In this document: positions 36,041 through 45,708 of the stretch, piece by piece
Layout: each line of letters begins with the position of its first letter
Numbering within the stretch: the stretch's first letter is position 1
Assembly: GCA_040506705.1 (NCBI GenBank)
Contig: JBEVWG010000057.1
Span: forward strand, 1-64,000
DNA from: Thiodiazotropha sp040506705
GTDB taxonomy: Bacteria > Pseudomonadota > Gammaproteobacteria > Chromatiales > Chromatiaceae
Reading direction: 5' to 3'
Length of the DNA stretch: 64,000 bases
Made by a program: the position numbers and the translations under genes
The notes under the pieces: model-generated
Database searches by the model: none
Told to the model about the DNA's origin: nothing
What the model saw: only the letters and a program-made list of their open reading frames with translations

Positions 36041-36213
36041 GCTTAACCTAAAAAAATCAGTTGACCGCTCGATTCTAGTAGCAGGTTTCTGATTTCGTTG
36101 AAAATAGCTTCGATGGTCATGGTCACCTGTTGGGTGAATCACGCTGCCCAACTGATCTTTATAGGTTTAACCTGGATCCATCATCCTGTTTCCGAAGATT
36201 GACCTTCCAAAAC

Positions 36214-36237
36214 GAAAAAAACGGGCCGAAGCCCGTT
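36214..36237 (-). terminator. Rho-independent terminator of the pnt operon
   Basis: On the minus strand AACGGGC, a TTCG tetraloop and GCCCGTT are followed by a T run. It lies 27 bases after the pntB stop. The TTCG loop and long T run make it a strong intrinsic terminator. Confidence 0.9.
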
Positions 36238-36264
36238 GTTTCGCGCCCTTGGCCCAATAATAAC

Positions 36265-37665
36265 TCAGTGGCCACCACCTTTGAGTGCAGATACCATACC
36301 CTCTATTGTATCTTTGGCGTCACCAAAAATCAGCGAGGTATTATCCTGATAGAAGAGCAGATTATCTACACCTGAATAACCGGGACTCATTGAGCGCTTG
36401 AGGAAGTAGACCTGACGAGACTTGGATGCATCCAGAATCGGCATACCGTAAATTGGACTTGATGAGTCGGACTTAGCTGCCGGATTGACCACATCATTGG
36501 CGCCTACCACCAAGGTCACATCCGATGTTGGAAATTCAGGGTTAACCTCATCCATCTCTAAAACATGGTCATAGGGGATATCAGCCTCAGCCAAGAGTAC
36601 ATTCATGTGTCCAGGCATACGGCCGGCCACTGGGTGAATTGCGAATTTAACATCTACATCACGCTTTTCAAGCAACTCCATCATCTCTTTCAAGGCATGT
36701 TGCGCTTGGGCTACAGCCATACCGTAACCGGGGACAATAATCACTTTACCAGCATCCTCCATCCAATAGATGGCATCATCCACAGAAGCAGACTTGACCC
36801 CTTTTTGCGCCGCTTGCCCAACGGCACTGGTCTCACCCCCGCCATCGCTGCCGAAGCCACCAAACACTACATTGATGATTGAACGATTCATGGCCCTGCA
36901 CATGATGAAAGAGAGAATAGCACCAGAGAAGCCCACCAAAGCACCGACTATGATAAGCAGCAGATTACCCAGGGTGAAACCGGTCGCAGCCGCCGCCCAT
37001 CCTGAGTAGCTGTTCAGCATGGAGATTATAACCGGCATATCCGCGCCACCTATCGGGATAATCAAAGTAAATCCGAGCACAAATGCCAACAGAGTCATCA
37101 ACACAAGGGAGGTCATACTTTCGGTCATGCCAAAATGGACGCCGAGTAAGACAGTGGCAACAGCAAGTGCTGCGTTCAGCATATGCTGTCCCTTGAACTT
37201 GACTGGAGCACCACTCACTAACCCTTGTAACTTTGCAAAAGCCACTACTGACCCTGAGAAGGTAATGGCACCAATGATAATGCCAGCAGATAACTCACCC
37301 ATCATCACCGGATTGAGGGTACCTGCCAGGTCATGGTTAAGGTAGGTGCCGATGGCTACCAATACTGCAGCCATACCGACAAAACTGTGTAGTGCAGCAA
37401 CGAGTTGAGGCATTGCGGTCATCTCAACCCGCGAAGCGAGTACGGTACCTATCAACGCTCCTGCAACCACACCTGCAACAATAAAACCGTATGACTGAAC
37501 CTCACTGCCAAGCAGCGTGGCAACTATGGCAATGGCCATACCTGCCATACCGAGATAGTTGCCGCGTCTCGCCGAGGCAGGATGTGTGAGGCCTTTCAAA
37601 GCCAGGATAAAGAGTATCGCTGAGATGAGGTACGCGATCGATTGGGTATTTGCTGAAATCTCCAT
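36265..37665 (-). CDS. pntB: NAD(P) transhydrogenase subunit beta PntB
   Basis: 466 residues. The first 260 residues are about eight or nine membrane helices (for example SIAYLISAILFILALKGLTH and LLLIIVGALVGFSGAILSFI). The C-terminal domain III binds NADP, with VIIVPGYGMAVAQAQHAL, HPVAGRMPGHMNVLLAEA, VGANDVVNPAA and YSGVDNLLFYQDNT. PntAB uses the proton gradient to make NADPH from NADH, useful for carbon fixation. It is the third gene of the pntA-pntAB-pntB operon; PntA is split into two genes as in many bacteria. A strong terminator follows. Confidence 0.95.
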   Translation of the reverse strand: MEISANTQSIAYLISAILFILALKGLTHPASARRGNYLGMAGMAIAIVATLLGSEVQSYGFIVAGVVAGALIGTVLASRVEMTAMPQLVAALHSFVGMAAVLVAIGTYLNHDLAGTLNPVMMGELSAGIIIGAITFSGSVVAFAKLQGLVSGAPVKFKGQHMLNAALAVATVLLGVHFGMTESMTSLVLMTLLAFVLGFTLIIPIGGADMPVIISMLNSYSGWAAAATGFTLGNLLLIIVGALVGFSGAILSFIMCRAMNRSIINVVFGGFGSDGGGETSAVGQAAQKGVKSASVDDAIYWMEDAGKVIIVPGYGMAVAQAQHALKEMMELLEKRDVDVKFAIHPVAGRMPGHMNVLLAEADIPYDHVLEMDEVNPEFPTSDVTLVVGANDVVNPAAKSDSSSPIYGMPILDASKSRQVYFLKRSMSPGYSGVDNLLFYQDNTSLIFGDAKDTIEGMVSALKGGGH

Positions 37666-37676
37666 TGTTCAGGTTC

Positions 37677-37964
37677 TCACTTATCTTTTTTCTTGAACAT
37701 GGCAAGCATGCGATTTGTTACTAAGAATCCGCCGAAGACATTTATCGAGGCCAACAACACTGCGATAAAGCCGAAGATTTCAGCCGCAGTGCCAACCGAC
37801 TCGAGACCGGTGACGAGTAATGCACCAACGATGATAATTCCAGAAATCGCATTGGTCAGTGCCACCAATGGCGTATGGAGTGAAGGCGTTACCCCCCAAA
37901 TCACATAATACCCAATGAAGCAGGATAGAACGAAAACATACAGTGCAACTAGTGTGTCAGGCAT
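37677..37964 (-). CDS. pntAB: NAD(P) transhydrogenase alpha membrane part PntAB
   Basis: 95 residues with three membrane helices (LVALYVFVLSCFIGYYVIW; ALTNAISGIIIVGALLV; IFGFIAVLLASINVFGGFLV). This is the membrane tail that is fused to PntA in E. coli but separate here. HTPLVALTNAISG is the most conserved stretch of the domain. It ends 11 bases before pntB and starts 62 bases after pntA, in one operon. Confidence 0.93.
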   Translation of the reverse strand: MPDTLVALYVFVLSCFIGYYVIWGVTPSLHTPLVALTNAISGIIIVGALLVTGLESVGTAAEIFGFIAVLLASINVFGGFLVTNRMLAMFKKKDK

Positions 37965-38026
37965 AGGATCACTCTTTATCGTTTATTTATTTGAAGTGTG
38001 CGTTTTGAACAACCTGTGACACGTCA

Positions 38027-39121
38027 TCATTCAGGTTTAAGACGCATTGCCGATGTGATCTCGTCCTCTTCAAGGTTTTTCAAGACCAGACCATCATCGG
38101 TTTTTTCCACCATGATATCCAAAAGGTTCATAATATTGCCTCCATAGAAGGCACTGGAATCCGAGGGCACCATCGAGGGATAGTTGGTATGACCTACCAG
38201 GGTTACGCCATGTTTTACGACGACTTTGTCAGCCTCGGTCAGTGGACAGTTACCCCCGTTTGCCGCTGCTAAATCTACGACTACTGAACCCTCACGCATA
38301 TTCTTGATCACCTCCTCGGTAATCAATGTCGGCGCTGGTCGACATGGGATTAATGCAGTAGTGATAATGACATGGGCTTTGCTCAGCTCGTCGGCCAATG
38401 CCTGTTGCTGCTTTGCCTTGGCTTCTTCAGATAGCTCTTTCGCGTAGCCACCCTCACCCGATCCGCTCTCACCAACATCCAGCTCGATAGCCTTGGCCCC
38501 GAGTGACTCGATCTGCTCCTTTGTTTCTGGTCGAATATCGTAGGCCAGAACATCTGCTCCCAGGCGTCTACCTGTGGCAATTGCCTGTAATCCGGCCACA
38601 CCAGCACCAAGCACAACCAACCTTGCTGGTTTGGCAGAACCTGCAGAGGTCATCATCAATGGTAGAAATCGACCATAATGAGCCGCTGCCTCAATGACCG
38701 CGCGATAACCGGAAATATTACTCTGGGATGAGAGCGCATCCATAGCCTGAGCCCTTGAGATGCGCGGTATCCGTTCCATGGCAAGAAACACAACATCTTT
38801 GTCGAGGATCTGCTTGAGAGTCTCATCCTGTTCACAGGATTCGATGTGAGATATCAGGATTGCACCTTTTGGGAGTTCAGACACTTCTGCAGCAGAGGGC
38901 TTGCGCACTCTTATCAGGATATCTGCCTTAAGTGCTTCGGATGCAGAAACAATCTGGGCGCCAGATTGCTGATATTGATGATCGGAAAAGTGGGCATTCT
39001 CACCAGCACCGGATGTAACATCTATTTGAAAGCCCTTAGCGATCAATTTTTTTGCCACATCGGGGGACAGCGCAACCCGGTTCTCACCCACCACGGATTC
39101 TTTTAACAGGCCTATTTTCAT
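38027..39121 (-). CDS. pntA: NAD(P) transhydrogenase alpha soluble part PntA
   Basis: 364 residues, domain I that binds NAD(H). It begins MKIGLLKESVVGENRVALSP; a Rossmann motif is seen in LVVLGAGVAGLQAIATGRRLGA (about 170-190), and VVDLAAANGGNCPLTE and NYPSMVPSDSSAFYGGN are characteristic. It is related to alanine dehydrogenase but the Pnt-specific segments and the following two genes decide the call. It is the first gene of the operon. The 518-base upstream region holds a possible promoter at 39271-39299 with a palindrome in its spacer. Confidence 0.94.
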   Translation of the reverse strand: MKIGLLKESVVGENRVALSPDVAKKLIAKGFQIDVTSGAGENAHFSDHQYQQSGAQIVSASEALKADILIRVRKPSAAEVSELPKGAILISHIESCEQDETLKQILDKDVVFLAMERIPRISRAQAMDALSSQSNISGYRAVIEAAAHYGRFLPLMMTSAGSAKPARLVVLGAGVAGLQAIATGRRLGADVLAYDIRPETKEQIESLGAKAIELDVGESGSGEGGYAKELSEEAKAKQQQALADELSKAHVIITTALIPCRPAPTLITEEVIKNMREGSVVVDLAAANGGNCPLTEADKVVVKHGVTLVGHTNYPSMVPSDSSAFYGGNIMNLLDIMVEKTDDGLVLKNLEEDEITSAMRLKPE

Positions 39122-39639
39122 CTTTTTTTACTCAGCCAAATTTATATCAATTGAATTCATCTGATTCAGATTGCGAAGCATTATCCAGCCAAAACAGGCT
39201 ATTCACAAGAGCATATGATTGCTGCCAGTTAACACACCACTGGGTGTAGAAGATAGCATAGCCTTGAAACATTAAGATTAATTAATCTATTTATTTCAAT
39301 AGGTTAAGTAACATCAATCAATTCAGGCCTGTGCCGTACAACAACCAAATGGGTGTAAAAAAGCAACTATATGGATAGAGATAAATTTCTTATTTTTGGG
39401 ATTATTTTCACAAACTAAGAGTTTAAATAATCAAACGATTCGTAAAAAAAACTGCCAGCCTTGGATAAAACAGCAAAACTTTATCGATAATAACAATAAC
39501 CGAGAGTTTGTTTCTGCAATCTTTAGAGGGTAAAACCCTTAAATCAACTTTTCATGGAAGGCGTTATCAGACACTGAAAATGGAAACTGTAAGATACTCG
39601 AAAGAAAGAGTAATTCCCGAAGCTTCACAAATAGCCTGA
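39122..39639. other. AT-rich spacer between the tyrosine kinase gene and pntA
   Basis: 518 bases, clearly AT-rich, with no convincing gene. It contains the pntA promoter candidate (39271-39299), a short AGGGT/ACCCT hairpin near 39527-39540 that is too weak for a terminator, and repeated TGGGTGTA words near 39241 and 39351. Otherwise nothing was recognised. Confidence 0.5.
39271..39299 (-). promoter_or_regulatory. Putative pntA promoter with 14-base palindrome in spacer
   Basis: Minus strand TTGAAA (39299-39294), 17 bases, CTTAAT (39276-39271). The spacer contains the perfect palindrome AGATTAATTAATCT (39275-39288), a possible operator. The leader to pntA would be about 145 bases. Confidence 0.35.
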
Positions 39640-40617
39640 TTAATAGTATGTGCCGTAATAATTTTCGCCTTTGCCCTCTCGGCTTTTGTTCAACACCAGT
39701 CCTATGGCCTTCTCTTCATCGAGCCGTGATAGTGAATCTTTGATCGCTTCCACTGGCGTTTGTCCCGCTTCCACAACCAACAGAATCTGACCCATATGTT
39801 GATTTATAACAGCTGCTTCACTGGTTGCCAGAATCGGAGGGGAATCAAAGATAATAATCCTGTCTTTATATCGGCTGGACAACTCATCCAGCAGTCGCTC
39901 CATCTCAGTACTGGCAAGGAGTTCTGTCGATTTTTCCGAACGAGTACCTGCTGCAATCAACTTTAATCTCGGTATTTGGGTCTGAATGATGACATCACCC
40001 ACATGACACTGCTTATCACTCAGCAGATCGATCAGACCCTTTTCATTTTCGATGCCGAGCAGCCGACTCATTGAGTACTTAAGTACATCCCCATCAATCA
40101 GCAGTACGGTGGAATCTAATTCTGTTGCAATACTCAGGGCAAGATTGAAGGCGGTAAAGGTTTTACCTTCCGAAGGCAAAGAGCTTGAAATTGAGACCAG
40201 ATTGCTGTGGGCTAATGGGGCAGCTCCCTTACCCAAAGCATTTCTGATTATCGGTCGTTTGATGATCCGATACTCCTCTGACAACTGCTTGTTGCCGGCA
40301 TGAGGCACTATGTGACCAATTTTTGAGAGGGCTTCATAGTCGAGGCGTACCCGCTTCGATTCCTGCTCAGGATCTGACTTATCTCTCTCTTTAGGTCTCT
40401 TTTTCTCTTCTGGTAATTGTGTTTCAGAGACTGTCTTGGTTGCCACCACTTCAGTTGCAGCCATCTCAGAAGTTACAACCGCTTCGGGCGCTGCCATCTC
40501 AGCAGTAACCTTCCCCTCTTCTACAGACTGTTCGGACTCTGCATCAGGCGAAGCTGCTTTTTTACTCTCTGTCTTCGATTTAGCGAGACGCTCAATCGCT
40601 TTTTCTATGCTGCTCAT
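39640..40617 (-). CDS. XrtA-associated tyrosine autokinase (BY-kinase)
   Basis: 325 residues. The first 110 residues are a charged linker with Glu/Met/Ala/Val repeats (EMAAPEAVVTSEMAATEVV). The kinase domain has Walker A SSSLPSEGKTFTAFNLAL (about 146-163), Walker A' VLLIDGDVLKYSMSRLLG and Walker B IIIFDSPPI. The C-terminus ENYYGTYY is the tyrosine cluster that is autophosphorylated. This matches the EpsG/CpsD-like kinases linked to exosortase loci. Such kinases control chain length and export with a membrane activator (Wzc-like chain-length protein). That partner is not adjacent: the next gene upstream is the export lipoprotein. SD GGAATTGG precedes the ATG. Confidence 0.88.
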   Translation of the reverse strand: MSSIEKAIERLAKSKTESKKAASPDAESEQSVEEGKVTAEMAAPEAVVTSEMAATEVVATKTVSETQLPEEKKRPKERDKSDPEQESKRVRLDYEALSKIGHIVPHAGNKQLSEEYRIIKRPIIRNALGKGAAPLAHSNLVSISSSLPSEGKTFTAFNLALSIATELDSTVLLIDGDVLKYSMSRLLGIENEKGLIDLLSDKQCHVGDVIIQTQIPRLKLIAAGTRSEKSTELLASTEMERLLDELSSRYKDRIIIFDSPPILATSEAAVINQHMGQILLVVEAGQTPVEAIKDSLSRLDEEKAIGLVLNKSREGKGENYYGTYY

Positions 40618-40671
40618 TTAAACCAATTCCAATTTCGATGGCACTGTCTGAATATAGTCGGAACCGGTTGA

Positions 40672-41319
40672 TCAGAACCAGGTTTCCGGAATGATCAGCA
40701 CGTCTCCGGGTATCATTTTCACGTTAGCAGAAATATCACCGTCACGAATCAGGTCATCCAATCTGACACGATACTGAGAGGTTTTTCCATTGATCTTACG
40801 AACAATTGTGGCGCTGTTGCCGGATGCAAATTCAGTCAACCCACCGACCTCGATAATCACATCCAACAGGGTCATTCCTTCACGAAATGGGATGGACTGG
40901 GGTTGAGAAGCCTGTCCAACAACACGAACCTGCTCTGTGTAGCGTCCAACAAACTGTCTAACACTAACTGTAACTTTAGGGTTTTTTACAAACTTTGATA
41001 GTCGGCTTTCGAGATTTCTTGCCAACTGGGTAGGTGTTTTACCACTCGCCTGCAGATCCTCCACCAAAGGTGTCGTGATAAGACCGTCAGGACGAACAAC
41101 CACATCTGTGGTCAGCTCCTGGTCTCCCCAGACAAAAACGTTCAATGTGTCCCCTGGACCGATCAAATATAGCGGTGAAGAGGGTGAATTGCCATCCTGA
41201 CCCCCAGTTCCTCCGGAGTTGGCTGCATTCATTTCTGGCGTGCCGGAACAGGCAGTCACCAGAAGTAAACAGAATGGAATTATAAATTTTTTAATTTTCA
41301 TATAACGTATTGATAACAT
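40672..41319 (-). CDS. XrtA/PEP-CTERM type polysaccharide export lipoprotein (Wza-like)
   Basis: 215 residues. AGGA lies 7 bases before ATG at 41319; the second Met (41301) starts the hydrophobic signal. The lipobox LVTAC marks an outer-membrane lipoprotein. The polysaccharide export domain spans about 50-130 (YLIGPGDTLNVFVWGDQELTTDV, PTQLARNLESRL), followed by a SLBB domain (VRVVGQASQPQSIPFREG, TLLDVIIEVGGLTEFASG) and a closing MIPGDVLIIPE. It forms the outer-membrane channel for exopolysaccharide. It lies between prsT and the tyrosine kinase gene on the same strand, and is the short type found in exosortase loci. Confidence 0.9.
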   Translation of the reverse strand: MLSIRYMKIKKFIIPFCLLLVTACSGTPEMNAANSGGTGGQDGNSPSSPLYLIGPGDTLNVFVWGDQELTTDVVVRPDGLITTPLVEDLQASGKTPTQLARNLESRLSKFVKNPKVTVSVRQFVGRYTEQVRVVGQASQPQSIPFREGMTLLDVIIEVGGLTEFASGNSATIVRKINGKTSQYRVRLDDLIRDGDISANVKMIPGDVLIIPETWF

Positions 41320-41363
41320 AACACTTTCCTGTCATATAATGATATCAAGAACAGATCCTGATG

Positions 41364-41494
41364 TAGTGTCTCACACTAATGCGCGATTACAGAGGCCCAC
41401 ACAGACCCCTGGATGCCCCGATGGAAATGCCTTTGGGATGCACAGGCACAACGCAGGATTGGGGCTGTCAGGCCTGTCTCCAGGCGAGACACTA
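41364..41494. repeat. 131-base element with 9-base terminal inverted repeats
   Basis: TAGTGTCTC at 41364-41372 is matched by GAGACACTA at 41486-41494. The right arm can alternatively pair locally, GTCTC with GAGAC around CAGGC. It fills most of the gap between prsT and the export gene, is more GC-rich than its flanks and has no reading frame of note. It could be a small non-autonomous element or a structured leader. Confidence 0.4.
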
Positions 41495-41502
41495 AACTAG
41501 TT

Positions 41503-44280
41503 CTAACCATTTGCGGATGATAACTCACTTAACAGCTGTTTGGCTTCATTGGATTCTTGAAATTGCTGATTATTTTCAAAAACAGACTCAAGAATCTCGC
41601 GAGCTTCCCCCTTTTGCCCCACTTCCGCCAGCATCACTGCATAGTGGTAAAGTATGGATGGATCGGAAGTTCTGTTCAAAATTGGCCTTATCAAATTAAG
41701 GGCCGCCTTAGTATCCCCAGTCTGGTGCTTAAGCCAGGCGTAGGTATCAGTAACTGCCAGGGATGAATCACCAACACGTTCAAACGCCCTGCGCGCTAAA
41801 TTCAGTGCCCTTTCAGGTTTAGAGTCAAATATCAGCAGCGCTGCATTGTTCAGCGCCACAATATTCTCGGGTTCTACCGATAATAGCTCATCGTAGAGTT
41901 TTACAGCATTCTCAACCTTTCCATTGGACTGGTAGATCATTGCCAGCGCCAATTTCGCTTGATTATCTCCACCTGGTTTTGTCTCGATTCTGCGTGTCAG
42001 TAGTGCAGTTGCCGAGTTGATATCACCATTCATGGCGTAGAGATCGGCCAGTTTTCTATAGAGAACAAAGGGCGCCTCTGGAGATAGATGTTTTTTCAGC
42101 TGGGATATAGCAGTCTGGGGTCTGCCTCTGGCCTGGGCCACTCCGGAGAGCAGTATGATTCCCGTGTATTTAGTCTCTGGCTTGTTACTCAGTGCCTTGG
42201 CTACAGATTCTGCTTTATCGAAGCGCTTGTCTCCGAGGGCAATCTTGAATTGCAGCAATTGACCCTTCTGCGACAAGGGCCTGGCCTTGTCGAGGGTTGA
42301 CTGTGCAGACTTATAGTCTCCACGTTTACTCTGCAGATCAGCCAACTGCAGATAAGCATCCCGATTGTCAGGATTGATTGTGATCATTCTTTCGATCAGT
42401 GATTCTGCCTGCTCGTGGTTGCCCATCTGTTGATCCATTTCAGCTATCAACGAGAGTATGGCCGGATTCTCACTCTGTCGCAGGGCCGGATCATCCAGAT
42501 ACTTAGCGGCCTTTTCTGCCTGTTTTGTTCGCAAATAGTAGCGAGCGATGATAATCCGAGGCAGCGTACTATTTCTTGATGATTGAGCCGCTCTGTCGAG
42601 CCATTTCAAGGCTTCGTTCTGTTGTCCGGAGCGTTCACTTATCTGCGCTAACAGTAGCATTGCATGCGTGTTGTAAGGATCCGTCGCCAACACAAGATTG
42701 AGATGTTCACTGCCTTCACTCAATCGGCCATCCTCAAGATCCATTCTGCCAAGGGCAACAAGCGCCGGTGTGTAGGCAGCATCTGACTCCTCTGCCTTAT
42801 TCAGATTACTCCGCGCTTCACGTCGATTGCCTGACAGTAGCTCGATCACTGCCCGCAGATAGAAATCCGTGGCGGTCAGCGCCATGCCGCCAGCGAAGAC
42901 CTGGTCTGACTGCTTTCTGGCAGATTCAATATCCTGTTTCTTCAGATATGAGAGGATCAGCAGGTTACTGCTGTTACCCTGCTGTGAACTCTCCAGCTGC
43001 TCTAACTCTGCAATGGCGTCATCTACCGCACCCTGGCTCAGGTAGAGCTTTGCCAGCTCTTCACGAATACGCGTATTCTCCGGATGGGATCTAACCGCTT
43101 CTTTCAGATACTCAACCCCCTGCAGATAATCACCAGACTGACTTGCTGCAGAGCCAATCATGGAGAGCAGTTCATAATCTCTTTGCTGTTCACCAGAAGA
43201 TTTGAGAATCTTAAGCGCTTCCTTTGGCTTGTTCAGTCTGAGTTTGATCTCCCCCAGCAACTTTCTCGCCTGCAGGTGTGTTGGCACCTGGTTTACATAG
43301 CGAGATAACAGCACATTCGCCTGCTCCAGGTTGTTTTCCGAAAAATGGGTTGCCCCCAGCAGCAGTACGGTTGGCAGATGATTGGGTAAGGCAGTATGAA
43401 CCGCTGTCAGTTCAGTTTTAGCAGCATCATATTTTTTGTCGATATAGTTGTGCAGTCCGGATAAATAACCGACGATCGGATTGCTCTTATAGCCTCTCTT
43501 CAGCTCTTCCAGATAGAGCTTGCTCTCATCGAATTGAGCTTTCTGAACCAGTAATTGAATCAATGAAACCTTTGTCAGAAACTGCTCCTGCTTTGAGTCT
43601 TCCGGTTGAGCCAGTGCGATTGCCCGTTTCAAAGACTCTATCGCCTGATCGAACTCCTGCAGTTTCGACTGTATCCCCCCCAAGGCTCGCCACACTTGAT
43701 GATTTTCAGCATCCAGAGCAATGGCCTTGTTGAGAAATTCAATTGCCTGTTCGTCATTATTCCGCATGCTCGCTGCTTTAGCCCGAACGACAAGGGCATC
43801 AACATTGTTTTGTTCAATTTGCAATAATTCCTGAGCCAACTCATCTGCCTTTTCTGGCTGACGAACATGGATATATGAATTTGCGACTTTGCTGTTTTGG
43901 GTTTTCTTATCCAGATCGGAAAAATAACCTTTCTCAAATCTTTCAACTATATTCTGATGTTTTGCCTGCAGCTCCCAGGCAGTGATGATGATCTGTTTGG
44001 CCTCAACACTTACTTCCTGAGAAACAGTGATACTATTGATCTCCTTTTCTGCAGAGCTACCATCACCCAGTGCTAAATAACTTTTTGCCAGCAGAATTCT
44101 CGCAGCCTTATGGTCTGAATTTGCTTGCAATAAATTTTTAAGTTCGATAACTGCTTTTGAATATTCTTTTTTCGAATAACTTGCCGATGCATCCTGAAAT
44201 CGTCTCTCTTCACTGACACCACCGGAACAGCCTGACAACAGCAAAATAACTGTAATCAATATCGAGAGAAGACTTTTCAT
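41503..44280 (-). CDS. prsT: XrtA/PEP-CTERM system TPR-repeat lipoprotein PrsT
   Basis: About 925 residues. ATG at 44280 gives a compact lipoprotein signal with lipobox LLSGC and has GGGAATGG upstream; earlier in-frame ATGs reach 44337. The rest is a chain of about twenty TPR repeats, for example IELKNLLQANSDHKAARILLA, AIEFLNKAIALDAENHQVW and AVKLYDELLSVEPENIVALN. This length and layout match PrsT, a TPR protein found with PrsK and PrsR in exosortase-bearing bacteria; it is thought to assist polysaccharide or surface-protein export. It is directly downstream of prsR in the same operon. Confidence 0.88.
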   Translation of the reverse strand: MKSLLSILITVILLLSGCSGGVSEERRFQDASASYSKKEYSKAVIELKNLLQANSDHKAARILLAKSYLALGDGSSAEKEINSITVSQEVSVEAKQIIITAWELQAKHQNIVERFEKGYFSDLDKKTQNSKVANSYIHVRQPEKADELAQELLQIEQNNVDALVVRAKAASMRNNDEQAIEFLNKAIALDAENHQVWRALGGIQSKLQEFDQAIESLKRAIALAQPEDSKQEQFLTKVSLIQLLVQKAQFDESKLYLEELKRGYKSNPIVGYLSGLHNYIDKKYDAAKTELTAVHTALPNHLPTVLLLGATHFSENNLEQANVLLSRYVNQVPTHLQARKLLGEIKLRLNKPKEALKILKSSGEQQRDYELLSMIGSAASQSGDYLQGVEYLKEAVRSHPENTRIREELAKLYLSQGAVDDAIAELEQLESSQQGNSSNLLILSYLKKQDIESARKQSDQVFAGGMALTATDFYLRAVIELLSGNRREARSNLNKAEESDAAYTPALVALGRMDLEDGRLSEGSEHLNLVLATDPYNTHAMLLLAQISERSGQQNEALKWLDRAAQSSRNSTLPRIIIARYYLRTKQAEKAAKYLDDPALRQSENPAILSLIAEMDQQMGNHEQAESLIERMITINPDNRDAYLQLADLQSKRGDYKSAQSTLDKARPLSQKGQLLQFKIALGDKRFDKAESVAKALSNKPETKYTGIILLSGVAQARGRPQTAISQLKKHLSPEAPFVLYRKLADLYAMNGDINSATALLTRRIETKPGGDNQAKLALAMIYQSNGKVENAVKLYDELLSVEPENIVALNNAALLIFDSKPERALNLARRAFERVGDSSLAVTDTYAWLKHQTGDTKAALNLIRPILNRTSDPSILYHYAVMLAEVGQKGEAREILESVFENNQQFQESNEAKQLLSELSSANG

Positions 44281-44342
44281 CGATCCATTCCCATACCTAG
44301 CCATGTATTTCATTAAATCTAATTGCATCCTAAACATTTTCT

Positions 44343-45704
44343 CTATTTCAAACTGTATTTATTAACTAAATCGTAGAGAGTCGGTCTACTGACGCCCAAT
44401 AGATCAGCTGCCTTGGAGACATTTCCACCAACATAACTCATAGCCCGTATTATGGCTCTTGCTTCAGCGCGCTCTCTGACCGCCCTCAGATTGATCGGCA
44501 TGGCATCCCCACCATCACTATTCAGTTGAAGCTCATCCGGCGTTATCAACTGGTCATCAGCCATCACCACCGCGCGTTTTATCCGGTTTTCCAGCTCTCG
44601 CACATTCCCTGGCCAGTTGTATTCTTCGATTGCGCGCAAAGACTCTGTTGTAAACCCATTCACTTTGGAAGCATTTTGTTTGGCGTACTTGGACATGAAT
44701 GACCAGGCCAACAGTACAGCATCCCCGGCTCTATCTCTTAATGGTGGGATATTGATGATTATCTCGCTGATTCTGTAATAGAGATCCTCTCGGAACTCCC
44801 CACGCTCTATCTTCTCCTCCAGATCCTGGTTAGTGGCACAAACCACTCTAATATCAACGGGTATCTCTTCTCGTCCACCAATCCTCTCGATCACTCTTTC
44901 CTGCAGAAAACGCAACATTTTAGCCTGCAAACCAATCGGCATATCGCCGATTTCATCGAGAAACAGCGTCCCACCATTGGCTGACTCTATCTTTCCTATA
45001 GTCCGCTTGGACGCCCCGGTAAAAGCACCCTTTTCATAGCCGTATAGTTCACTTTCAAGAAGATTCTCTGGAATTGAGGCGCAGTTAATTGCAGCAAATT
45101 TTTCACCACTCCTATCGCTCAAGCCGTGTATTGCTCTGGCCAGAACCTCTTTACCGGTTCCACTTTCCCCCAGTAGTAGCGCGGTGATATTTGTGGGGCT
45201 GACCTTTTCGATAACCCGGCAGAGTTCAATCATTTCAGGACTATTCGCCACAACGCCGTCCAAGGGGGAGTAACGTTGCATCTTGTTCAGTCCCCTATTC
45301 TCCTCTTCCAGGCCATGCACATGATAAGCACGTTCAATGATCACCCGCAGTACATCGGGATCTATCGGCTTTTGATAGAAGTCATAGGCCCCTAGATCAA
45401 TGGCTTTAAGTGCATTTTCCCGATCATCATTCCCTGTCACCACAATAATCTTCGTCTGTGGCATGAGACTGAGTATTTCCTGCAAGGTGGCAAACCCCTC
45501 ACTGACATTCGTCGGATCGGGGGGCAAGCCAAGATCCAGAGTAACGACGGGTGCTGTTGTTTTTCTCAACAGATTTATTGCGCTGGCACGATCACCTGCA
45601 ATGTGTACGTCATAACCATCGAAACTCCATTTCAACTGACTTTGAAGTCCTGGGTCGTCCTCGACAATAATAAGTGGTTTTAGTTGATTGTTGGCTTTAC
45701 TCAC
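44343..45704 (-). CDS. prsR: PEP-CTERM-box sigma54 response regulator PrsR
   Basis: 453 residues. A receiver domain (about 8-125) has acidic residues D16-D17 and phospho-acceptor D57 in VVTLDLGLPP. The AAA+ domain has GESGTGKEVLARAIHG (P-loop), the GAFTGA sigma54-contact loop and GGTLFLDEIGDMP. A Fis-type helix-turn-helix ends the protein (NVSKAADLLGVSRPTLYDLVNKYSL). PrsR activates sigma54 promoters of exosortase-linked polysaccharide and surface-protein genes. It is four bases downstream of prsK and 63 upstream of prsT. No clear TGGCAC-N5-TTGC promoter was found by eye in the window. Confidence 0.93.
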   Translation of the reverse strand: MSKANNQLKPLIIVEDDPGLQSQLKWSFDGYDVHIAGDRASAINLLRKTTAPVVTLDLGLPPDPTNVSEGFATLQEILSLMPQTKIIVVTGNDDRENALKAIDLGAYDFYQKPIDPDVLRVIIERAYHVHGLEEENRGLNKMQRYSPLDGVVANSPEMIELCRVIEKVSPTNITALLLGESGTGKEVLARAIHGLSDRSGEKFAAINCASIPENLLESELYGYEKGAFTGASKRTIGKIESANGGTLFLDEIGDMPIGLQAKMLRFLQERVIERIGGREEIPVDIRVVCATNQDLEEKIERGEFREDLYYRISEIIINIPPLRDRAGDAVLLAWSFMSKYAKQNASKVNGFTTESLRAIEEYNWPGNVRELENRIKRAVVMADDQLITPDELQLNSDGGDAMPINLRAVRERAEARAIIRAMSYVGGNVSKAADLLGVSRPTLYDLVNKYSLK

Positions 45705-45708
45705 GCAA

